A stretch of DNA of 8,126 nucleotides, taken from an uncultured bacterium. GTDB lineage: Bacteria > Cyanobacteriota > Vampirovibrionia > Gastranaerophilales > Gastranaerophilaceae. The stretch is taken from positions 1-8,126 of the forward strand of contig CACYCU010000158.1 of assembly GCA_902772945.1 (NCBI GenBank), in the 5' to 3' direction. The position numbers were made by a program, and so were the translations under genes. Position 1 is the first letter of the stretch. Each line of letters begins with the position of its first letter. The notes beneath the pieces are model-generated. The model had not been told where the DNA came from. It saw only the letters and a list, made by a program, of their open reading frames with translations, and did not search any database. Below are positions 1 to 5,334 of this stretch, one piece after another.

Positions 1-156
1 AAAGGAAGCTATCAAGACTTCATCAGATCAGAAGGTCGTTACAAATCATTAATGAAGACAAATCCGGAAGCTGCAGAAAGCTTATACGCTCAAGCAGAAT
101 CCGATGCTGCAAAACGTATGGAAGTATACAAAGCAGTTGGCGAATTAATGAAATAA
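1..156 (+). CDS. nifJ: Pyruvate:ferredoxin (flavodoxin) oxidoreductase, C-terminal end only
   Basis: This is the last 51 codons of a gene that begins outside the window, open from base 1 to a TAA at 154-156. The peptide contains FIRSEGRYKSL, then TNPEAAESLYAQAESDAAKRM and ends VYKAVGELMK. This pattern (an SE-x-RY segment, a T-NPE-A segment, then a helix ending in R-x-x-x-Y) is what I recognise from the extreme C-terminus of NifJ/PFOR, the roughly 1170-residue single-chain enzyme. That enzyme oxidatively decarboxylates pyruvate to acetyl-CoA and CO2 in the cytoplasm and reduces ferredoxin or flavodoxin, using thiamine diphosphate and three [4Fe-4S] clusters. None of the catalytic or cluster-binding parts lie in the window, so the call rests on this tail alone. 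A rho-independent terminator follows 4 bases after the stop. The enzyme fits the anaerobic electron-transfer genes downstream. Confidence 0.72.
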   Translation, partial: KGSYQDFIRSEGRYKSLMKTNPEAAESLYAQAESDAAKRMEVYKAVGELMK

Positions 157-159
157 AAT

Positions 160-188
160 AAGAAACCCTCCATCGGGGGGTTTCTTTT
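160..188 (+). terminator. Rho-independent terminator of nifJ
   Basis: A 12-bp stem (160-171 paired with 175-186, one G-T wobble at 169/177) closes a 3-base loop ATC. It has a GC-rich upper half (CCCTCC against GGGGGG) and runs into TTTT at 185-188. It begins 4 bases after the nifJ stop codon, so it is well placed to end that transcript. Confidence 0.85.
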
Positions 189-193
189 ATAAT

Positions 194-223
194 AAAAAGC
201 GACAGCAAATGCTGTCGCTTTTT
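194..223. terminator. Bidirectional rho-independent terminator
   Basis: A perfect 13-bp stem (194-206 with 211-223) closes an AAAT loop: five A-T pairs flank GCGACAGC/GCTGTCGC. Because the stem base is A-tract on one side and T-tract on the other, both strands give a hairpin followed by U residues. On the minus strand it lies 14 bases past the stop of the membrane-protein gene ending at 238 and is that gene's likely terminator. On the plus strand it backs up the nifJ terminator just upstream. Confidence 0.88.
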
Positions 224-237
224 TATTTAAAATAATA

Positions 238-1083
238 TTATAAATTGCTCATAGGATTATGCAACAATTCTATATCTTCTCTATTTTTTGGATCTTGCAT
301 TAAAAAGTCATTCTCAACTGACAATTGAGCTAATCTTTTTTGGGTAATGTCAGCTTGTTCTTCTTTTAACGCATTGTAATTCTTCGCAAATTCATTATTA
401 AATCTGCTTGTACTTCCTATTGAATGGAACAGACCGCCAAACAACAATGCAGTCGGAGCCCAGTCAAGAGCTGTTGCTGCTATATCTTTAAGAGCAGCCG
501 GAGTTTTATCAGCCCATCTCAAGACTCTTTGTTTTGCATTTAATATTGTATTGTTCTTATTCAAAAATCTGTTTGCTTTTCCTGCAAATTTTTGTAAATA
601 TTCAGGAGCTTTTATTTTGCCTAATTTAACAGCGCCTTTATTCACAAGCATAACTGCACCTATGCCTGCAGCCAACAAACCTGCAAATGATAAGAAAGGA
701 TGTTCTCTATCAAAATTTCTAACTTCAGATGAATTCTGAGCTAATTTATTTTTTGCAAATCCCAGCATATCAATTGAAGCTAATGCTGCAGTCCAAACAC
801 CTGCGACCTTTAATCCTTCTGCAGCGCGGGCCGCTAAGCCTGAAACTTCTTTTGAAAAGATCCTTGTATTACCGCCTTTTCCTAATACTGCAGTAGCTAA
901 ACCTGCTGCTATAGGAGCCGAATAAAATAGAGCATTTGTAATTCTTTTGCTCTTTTTGTGATTATATCTTGATGCCGTCTCCATATAAGCTATATCTCTG
1001 ACAGCATTGTCATTCAAAGAGATTATAGCATCCTCAGCATCACGAATTCCATTAAAATTTGGACCTATTGCTGATATTTGCAT
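238..1083 (-). CDS. Unknown alanine-rich membrane protein with about four hydrophobic segments
   Basis: I do not recognise this 281-residue protein. I chose the ATG at 1083-1081 because AAAGGTG (1095-1089) sits 5 bases upstream of it; a longer in-frame TTG start at 1125 would lie upstream of the -10 box at 1116-1111 and outside the predicted mRNA. The chain begins MQISAIGPNFNG, with no cleavable signal peptide. Hydrophobic stretches rich in Ala and Gly lie at about residues 51-68, 89-109, 130-147 and 207-222. They are separated by basic linkers such as KKSKR at 43-47 and a Lys/Asn-rich stretch at 159-190. Residues 224-265 look helical and charged and face the C-terminus. It is transcribed alone, divergent from mtaB and convergent with nifJ, so context does not reveal a job. 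An inner-membrane or envelope-associated protein restricted to this lineage is the best description. Membrane location is inferred from hydrophobicity only. Confidence 0.75.
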   Translation of the reverse strand: MQISAIGPNFNGIRDAEDAIISLNDNAVRDIAYMETASRYNHKKSKRITNALFYSAPIAAGLATAVLGKGGNTRIFSKEVSGLAARAAEGLKVAGVWTAALASIDMLGFAKNKLAQNSSEVRNFDREHPFLSFAGLLAAGIGAVMLVNKGAVKLGKIKAPEYLQKFAGKANRFLNKNNTILNAKQRVLRWADKTPAALKDIAATALDWAPTALLFGGLFHSIGSTSRFNNEFAKNYNALKEEQADITQKRLAQLSVENDFLMQDPKNREDIELLHNPMSNL

Positions 1084-1110
1084 ACACACACCTTTCGCAC
1101 TTGGAAAACT

Positions 1111-1139
1111 ATTATACAATAACAAAACCCAAAAGTAAA
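1111..1139 (-). promoter_or_regulatory. Sigma70-type promoter of the membrane-protein gene
   Basis: Read on the minus strand, TTTACT (1139-1134) is followed by a 17-base spacer and a perfect TATAAT (1116-1111). A start site about 7 bases on, near 1104, would give a leader of about 21 bases containing the AAAGGTG ribosome binding site before the ATG at 1083. Confidence 0.65.
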
Positions 1140-1175
1140 ATTTTTTGCTAATTTTTACATCCTTTGTTAAAAATA

Positions 1176-1204
1176 TTTACAATTATTTTTATTTTAATTA
1201 TCAT
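1176..1204 (+). promoter_or_regulatory. Sigma70-type promoter of mtaB, predicted to give a leaderless mRNA
   Basis: TTTACA (1176-1181, 5 of 6 consensus) and TATCAT (1199-1204, 5 of 6) are separated by exactly 17 bases. Seven bases past the -10 box is 1211, the A of the mtaB ATG. No Shine-Dalgarno sequence exists in the AT-rich bases before that ATG, which fits a transcript starting at the start codon itself. The region is very AT-rich, so chance matches are easier than usual. Confidence 0.5.
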
Positions 1205-1210
1205 ACATTT

Positions 1211-2497
1211 ATGAAAAGCTTTTACATTCACTCCATGGGGTGCAAATCTAACCAATTTGAAGGTTCTATAATAAAAGAAAATTTAGAAAAAAACGGATTG
1301 TTTGAAGTCAACAAAATTGAAGACGCAGACATATATATTTTAAATTCTTGCAGTGTAACTCACAAGAGCGACAATGAAGCCTTGTATCTTTTAAGGAATG
1401 CAAAACATAAGAATCCGAATATTATTAATTTGCTCACAGGCTGTGCTGCACAAATAGAAAAAGAAAAGTTGCTTGAATACGATTTTGTTGATTTGGTTGT
1501 GGGAAACGACGAAAAATTGGATTTATATAAAATTTTAAACCAAGACCAAACTGTCAAATGTTTTGCAAAAGACATTATGAATGTATCAGAGTTTAATAAA
1601 ACAGTTCTTGAAGATACTACAAAAACAAGAGCAAGTCTAAAAATTCAAGACGGATGTGATAACAGATGTTCATACTGTATCATTCCATTTGCCAGAGGAA
1701 AAAGCCGCAGTGCAGATATTGATTTTATTACAGAGCAAATAAACAGGTTTGCAAATCATGGATTTAAGGAGGTTGTTTTAACAGGCATCCATATTGGACA
1801 ATGGGGAAAAGATATAGGTTATAAATTTATAGATTTGATAAAAGAAATTGAAAATACAGATATCAAAAGATATCGTCTGGGATCTTTAAATCCTTTAGAA
1901 ATTGATGAGGAATTACTTGAAAATTTAAGAATTTCAGAAAAATTTTGTCCGCATTTTCATCTATCACTTCAATCTGCCTGCGACAAAACTTTGAAATCTA
2001 TGAACAGGTTTTATAAAGTAGAAGATTACCTAAAACAAATAGAAAAAATTAATAAAATATTCAACCTGCCTTTTATAGGCAGCGACATAATTACCGGTTT
2101 TGCAGGAGAAACTCAAGAAGATTTTGACATAACAGTAACTAATTTAAAACGTTCCGGCTTAACGCAGATTCACACTTTCCCTTACTCAGTCAGAAAAGGA
2201 ACAGCGGGTGCAAATTTTGAAAACCAAATACCGGAAAGTATAAGACAAGAGAGAGCTGAAATTGTAAAAAAAATCTCATCAGAAAAATTAAACAAATTTA
2301 TTAACAATAACATAGGAACAACCCAAGAGATAATAGTTGAAAAGAGCTCTGATAAAAAATCAAATTTGTTAAAAGGTATTACCAGAAACTACCTCACCGT
2401 ATTGCTCAATTCCGATAACAATGATTTAAAAAACACCATTCAAAATATAAAAATTATTAAATACGAAAACAATAAAATATATGGAGAAATAATATAA
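1211..2497 (+). CDS. mtaB: tRNA (N6-L-threonylcarbamoyladenosine(37)-C2)-methylthiotransferase MtaB
   Basis: This radical-SAM enzyme would add a methylthio group to t6A at position 37 of ANN-decoding tRNAs, forming ms2t6A. The 428 residues show the family layout. An N-terminal UPF0004 domain carries the three auxiliary-cluster cysteines C11 (MGCKSNQFEG), C47 (NSCSVT) and C78 (TGCAAQ). The radical-SAM motif C149-x3-C153-x2-C156 sits within TRASLKIQDGC...CIIPFARG. A short C-terminal region from about 371 stands where the TRAM tRNA-binding domain lies. The GCK-x-NQ, TRASLKIQ-GC and LTGIHIG strings favour MtaB over MiaB or RimO. It is slightly shorter than B. subtilis MtaB (about 450). The ATG at 1211 is preferred over an in-frame TTG at 1145 because family members start a few residues before the GCK motif and the TTG lies upstream of the predicted promoter. 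No terminator is visible after the gene. Confidence 0.88.
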   Translation: MKSFYIHSMGCKSNQFEGSIIKENLEKNGLFEVNKIEDADIYILNSCSVTHKSDNEALYLLRNAKHKNPNIINLLTGCAAQIEKEKLLEYDFVDLVVGNDEKLDLYKILNQDQTVKCFAKDIMNVSEFNKTVLEDTTKTRASLKIQDGCDNRCSYCIIPFARGKSRSADIDFITEQINRFANHGFKEVVLTGIHIGQWGKDIGYKFIDLIKEIENTDIKRYRLGSLNPLEIDEELLENLRISEKFCPHFHLSLQSACDKTLKSMNRFYKVEDYLKQIEKINKIFNLPFIGSDIITGFAGETQEDFDITVTNLKRSGLTQIHTFPYSVRKGTAGANFENQIPESIRQERAEIVKKISSEKLNKFINNNIGTTQEIIVEKSSDKKSNLLKGITRNYLTVLLNSDNNDLKNTIQNIKIIKYENNKIYGEII

Positions 2498-2500
2498 CTA

Positions 2501-2529
2501 TTCACATTTCTTTTACATTATTGTATAAT
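2501..2529 (+). promoter_or_regulatory. Strong sigma70-type promoter of the nfnA-like/etfBA operon
   Basis: TTCACA (2501-2506, 5 of 6) and a perfect TATAAT (2524-2529) have an ideal 17-base spacer. The expected start site near 2536 falls inside the AGGAAGG ribosome binding site (2534-2540), so the leader before the ATG at 2548 would be only about 12 bases. The promoter starts 4 bases after the mtaB stop and makes the following operon independent of mtaB. Confidence 0.75.
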
Positions 2530-2547
2530 CTTTAGGAAGGGAAATTT

Positions 2548-3387
2548 ATGGGATATAAAATACTGTCAAAAAAAGAAATTTGTCCGAATCAATTTGAAAT
2601 TACAATTGATGCTCCTTACGTCGTAAGAAACGCAAAAGCCGGACAATTTATAATATTTCGAGCAGACGAAAATTCGGAGAGAGTTCCGCTAACAATTGCA
2701 GATGTGGACAAAGAAAAAGGGGAACTAACTCTTGTATTTATGGCCGTTGGTTTCTCAACTAAAAAACTTGCGGCACTCAATCCGGGAGAAGAAATTCATG
2801 ATATTGTAGGGCCTTTAGGACAACCTACACATATCAAAAAATACGGAACTGTCGTATGTCTTGCAGGCGGCTACGGTGCTGCACCTTGTTATTTAATTGC
2901 AAAATCATTTAAAGAAGCGGGAAATAAAGTCTACATGATTATGGGTGCAAGAAACAAAGATTTAATATTCTGGCAAGATAAAATGAAAGATGCCTGTACA
3001 GAACTATTTATCACAACAGATGACGGCTCCTTAGGCGAAAAAGGATTTGTCACTCAAGTTTTAGAAAGGATTATAAAGTCAGAAAAAGTAGATTATGCAA
3101 TCGCCGTAGGACCTATGCCAATGATGAGAGCAGTGGCTGATTTAACTCGAGATAAAGGGATTTATACTGAAGCAAGCATGAATCCAATCATGGTTGACGG
3201 GACTGGCATGTGCGGAGCTTGCAGAGTTACGGTCGGCGGAGAAACCAAATTTGCCTGCGTTGACGGCCCTGACTTTGATGCCCATAAAATCGACTTTGAT
3301 GAAGTTATAAACAGAACAAAAATATACAAGGATCAAGAAAGAAAAAGAGATGAAAATTGTAATCTATTAAGGGGGAAAAATGTCTAA
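2548..3387 (+). CDS. nfnA: NfnA-like FAD/NAD(P)-binding [2Fe-2S] reductase (sulfide/dihydroorotate dehydrogenase-like)
   Basis: The 279-residue protein matches the NfnA/SudB family, the small subunit of NADH-dependent ferredoxin:NADP oxidoreductase. It has a flavin-binding barrel (about 1-97) with the R-x-PLT FAD motif at 45-49 (RVPLTIAD). An NAD(P)-binding Rossmann-like domain (about 98-210) carries GGYGAAP at 107-113 and AVGPMPMM at 186-193. A C-terminal [2Fe-2S] site follows, with C222, C225 and C237 in VDGTGMCGACRV and KFACVDGPDFDAH and an aspartate, D217, just before. Length is normal for NfnA, and the loose Cys spacing separates it from PyrK and plain ferredoxin reductases. In most genomes the gene precedes nfnB (glutamate-synthase-like large subunit). 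Here no nfnB follows; instead the next frame overlaps by 8 bases and leads to etfBA. Which electron partner it serves is therefore open. The start is supported by AGGAAGG 7 bases upstream. Confidence 0.82.
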   Translation: MGYKILSKKEICPNQFEITIDAPYVVRNAKAGQFIIFRADENSERVPLTIADVDKEKGELTLVFMAVGFSTKKLAALNPGEEIHDIVGPLGQPTHIKKYGTVVCLAGGYGAAPCYLIAKSFKEAGNKVYMIMGARNKDLIFWQDKMKDACTELFITTDDGSLGEKGFVTQVLERIIKSEKVDYAIAVGPMPMMRAVADLTRDKGIYTEASMNPIMVDGTGMCGACRVTVGGETKFACVDGPDFDAHKIDFDEVINRTKIYKDQERKRDENCNLLRGKNV

Positions 3388-3547
3388 AGATATACCGTTT
3401 TGTCCGTTAATGAGTGCCGGTTCAGACATTGATAAAGTTTGTACACTTGAAAGATGCGCTTGGTTTGTTCCTAGTGTAAAAAAATGTTCAATGTACATGC
3501 TCGCATATAACGCACTACAAGAAGCAACATTAAGACAGAAAAAATGA
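3380..3547 (+). CDS. Small four-cysteine protein between NfnA-like protein and EtfB
   Basis: This 55-residue frame runs from ATG 3380 to TGA 3545-3547. Its start overlaps the nfnA-like stop by 8 bases, and its stop overlaps the etfB start as ATGA (3544-3547), so it fills the gap between the two genes exactly. AAGGGGG at 3369-3375 is a suitable ribosome binding site. Cysteines are C8 (PFCPLMSAG), C21 (KVCTLE), C26 (RCAWFV) and C36 (KKCSMY), spaced C-x12-C-x4-C-x9-C. A short helical tail ends in Lys-Lys. There is no signal peptide or membrane segment. I recall short hypothetical proteins with a CP...C...CAW[FY]...C pattern in many bacteria and phages, but no established function. Four cysteines suggest a bound zinc ion or a small iron-sulfur cluster; this is inference. 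Its position points to a role as an accessory subunit or electron carrier for the flanking flavoproteins. Confidence 0.82.
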   Translation: MSKDIPFCPLMSAGSDIDKVCTLERCAWFVPSVKKCSMYMLAYNALQEATLRQKK

Positions 3548-4317
3548 ATATAATAGTATGTATTAAACAGGTTCCTGATACTAATGATATCAAATGGACA
3601 GAAAATAACACAATGCAAAGAGAAGGTGTTGAAAGTATTATCAACCCCTACGATTTGTATGCGTTGGAAGAAGCTTTTAAAATAAAAAAGGACAAACCCG
3701 ATACAAAAATTACCGCACTAACAATGGGACCAAATCAGGCTGAAAGTGTGCTAAAAAAAGCTATTGCTCTCGGGTGTGATAAAGGAATTTTATTATCTGA
3801 TAAAAAATTTGCAGGTGCAGACACTTATGCGACGGCAAAAACTATTGCAAGCGCAATTAAAAATAAATTAGGGAATTTTGATTTAATACTATGCGGTCAA
3901 TTTGCTATCGACGGCGACACGGCTCAAACCGGTCCTGAAATTGCAGCACAATTAAAAATACCGCAAGTAACTTTTGTAAAAGAGCTTGATAAAGTTGACG
4001 GAGATTCTGTCTATGCAAACAGAGAACTGGACGAGGGTATTGAAACTATTAGGGTAGAATTTCCTGCCTTGATTTGTATACTAAAAGGTTATAAAGAAAC
4101 TTCAAGAGCAACAATAAACGGAATAAAAAGAGCAAATGAGTCTGTAATAACAATTTATTCATCAGAAGACATCGGAATCTCTCCTGAACAAACAGGGATT
4201 AAAGGCTCTCCCACTTATGTAAGTAAAGCTTTCAGACCTGAGCATAACAGACAATGTTTGTTTGCGGAAGATGTTAATACTTTAGCTTCAAAAATAAAGG
4301 AATATATCTATGAGTAG
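3544..4317 (+). CDS. etfB: Electron transfer flavoprotein subunit beta
   Basis: The 257-residue protein starts MNIIVCIKQVPDT and has the classic EtfB landmarks: SIINPYDLYALEEA (31-44), MGPNQAE (61-67), GADTYATA (91-98) and the nucleotide-binding signature AIDGDTAQTGP (121-131). In the family this last motif binds AMP, or in bifurcating Etfs a second FAD. The whole N-terminal half (VPDT, REGV-SIINP, MGP-QAE, FAGADT) resembles EtfBs of anaerobes that work with acyl-CoA dehydrogenases in flavin-based bifurcation, but the sequence alone cannot prove bifurcation. It pairs with EtfA, encoded next with an 8-base overlap, to form a soluble heterodimer. The start overlaps the previous stop as ATGA and has no convincing Shine-Dalgarno sequence, so translation probably depends on ribosomes finishing the 55-residue gene. 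Usual length for the family. Confidence 0.9.
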   Translation: MNIIVCIKQVPDTNDIKWTENNTMQREGVESIINPYDLYALEEAFKIKKDKPDTKITALTMGPNQAESVLKKAIALGCDKGILLSDKKFAGADTYATAKTIASAIKNKLGNFDLILCGQFAIDGDTAQTGPEIAAQLKIPQVTFVKELDKVDGDSVYANRELDEGIETIRVEFPALICILKGYKETSRATINGIKRANESVITIYSSEDIGISPEQTGIKGSPTYVSKAFRPEHNRQCLFAEDVNTLASKIKEYIYE

Positions 4318-5293
4318 TATTCTAATTTATGCAGAGGTTACAGAAGATAATTATATTCATACGGTAGTTTTTGAGCTCGCAAATAAAGCGCAAGAGCTGT
4401 CTCAAAAAATTAATAATGCAGAGATTATAGCGCTGCTTATTTGTAAAACGGGCTTATCCGAAAACTACAAAGAAGCTTTCTCGAATTCCGGATTTGACAA
4501 AATATACATAGTAGAAAATGACAGATATACACACTACTCAACAGAATTATACTCAAAAGCTGCAATTGACGTCATTTCTGAAATAAACCCTGATATAATT
4601 CTTATCGGAGCAACAACTCAAGGTAGAGATCTTGCTCCAAGAATTGCTGCTACCATGCATACAGGCTTGACGGCAGATTGCACAGGACTTGATATAAACG
4701 AGCAAGGCAAACTGGCTGCAACTAGGCCAACATTTGGCGGGAAATTAATGGCAACAATCTTAAGCCGTACATTACCTCAAATGGCAACTGTCAGACCAAA
4801 AGTCTTTAAACCTGCAGATAAAAACAATACAAAAAACACACAATTCATCTACAAAGATATTGATATATCTAGTATTAAACGGAAAGTTGAATTTATAGGA
4901 TTTGTAAAAACTTTAAATTCCGCAATTAATGAATTGGACAGTGCTGATATTATAGTTGCAGGCGGCAAGGGTATGAAAAACGAGGCAGGGTTTGAGCTTG
5001 TAAAAAGCCTTGCAGCTAAACTTGGAGGAGTTGTTGCTGCCAGCCGAGATGCTGTCGAAATGGGACTTGCACCACAAAGTATCCAAGTTGGTCAAACTGG
5101 AAAAACAGTAACACCAAAACTTTATATTGCATGCGGAATTTCCGGAGCGATTCAGCATACTGTCGGAATGGAAAATTCCGATAAAATTATTGCAATAAAT
5201 TCAGATAAAAATGCCCCTATTTTTGGCATTTGCGATTACGGTATAGTAGGAGATGCATTTGAAATTATCCCCGAACTCATAAAAAACCTTTAA
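4310..5293 (+). CDS. etfA: Electron transfer flavoprotein subunit alpha
   Basis: The 327-residue protein has a divergent N-terminal domain (about 1-200, with GATTQGRDLAPRIAA at 100-114 and TRPTFGGKLMAT at 138-149). The highly conserved C-terminal FAD domain carries AGGKGMK (217-223), AASRDAVEMG (243-252, R246 at the flavin), QVGQTGKTV (259-267), CGISGAIQH (275-283) and DYGIVGD (309-315). It has no added ferredoxin domain at the N-terminus. As EtfA it would hold the electron-carrying FAD and pass electrons between a dehydrogenase and an acceptor. No acyl-CoA dehydrogenase, FixC/EtfD or lactate dehydrogenase gene follows; the next gene is purA. Its client must be encoded elsewhere or be the NfnA-like protein at the head of this operon. 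AAAGGA (4296-4301) lies 8 bases before the ATG, inside etfB. No terminator hairpin follows the stop. Confidence 0.93.
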   Translation: MSSILIYAEVTEDNYIHTVVFELANKAQELSQKINNAEIIALLICKTGLSENYKEAFSNSGFDKIYIVENDRYTHYSTELYSKAAIDVISEINPDIILIGATTQGRDLAPRIAATMHTGLTADCTGLDINEQGKLAATRPTFGGKLMATILSRTLPQMATVRPKVFKPADKNNTKNTQFIYKDIDISSIKRKVEFIGFVKTLNSAINELDSADIIVAGGKGMKNEAGFELVKSLAAKLGGVVAASRDAVEMGLAPQSIQVGQTGKTVTPKLYIACGISGAIQHTVGMENSDKIIAINSDKNAPIFGICDYGIVGDAFEIIPELIKNL

Positions 5294-5300
5294 ATTTTTG

Positions 5301-5309
5301 TGCTAATAT
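5301..5309 (+). promoter_or_regulatory. Possible extended -10 promoter for purA
   Basis: TGCTAATAT fits an extended -10 element (TGn followed by TAATAT, 4 of 6). There is no recognisable -35 box 17 bases upstream, where the sequence is AAAAAA. A start near 5316 would leave a leader of about 19 bases containing AAGGAG. Since no terminator separates etfA from purA, readthrough from the etf operon is equally possible. Confidence 0.3.
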
Positions 5310-5320
5310 AAAAATATGAA

Positions 5321-5326
5321 AAGGAG
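5321..5326 (+). promoter_or_regulatory. Ribosome binding site of purA
   Basis: AAGGAG lies 8 bases before the ATG at 5335 and fixes this start; it is the clearest Shine-Dalgarno sequence in the window and contrasts with mtaB and etfB, which have none. Confidence 0.8.
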
Positions 5327-5334
5327 AAATTTTT

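Noticed and set aside
23..208. Minus-strand open frame of 61 codons across the nifJ end
   Set aside because: It reads antisense through the nifJ tail and both terminator hairpins and has no recognisable protein features.
551..739. Plus-strand open frame inside the membrane-protein gene
   Set aside because: Antisense shadow; its hydrophobic residues mirror the opposite strand and there is no ribosome binding site or promoter of its own.
1168..1191. 8-bp inverted repeat TAAAAATA / TATTTTTA with an 8-base spacer across the mtaB -35 box, a possible operator
   Set aside because: The arms contain only A and T, apart from position nothing distinguishes them from the surrounding AT-rich sequence, and such palindromes are expected by chance here. 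Conservation in relatives would be needed.
1145..1210. 22-residue N-terminal extension of MtaB from a TTG codon
   Set aside because: The extension is Phe/Tyr/Asn-rich, covers the predicted promoter, lacks a ribosome binding site and goes beyond where MtaB homologues start.
3367..3618. Minus-strand open frame of 83 codons over the small Cys gene and the etfB start
   Set aside because: It lies opposite the well-supported plus-strand 55-residue gene, which fits the operon overlaps; the antisense frame has no context or start signal.
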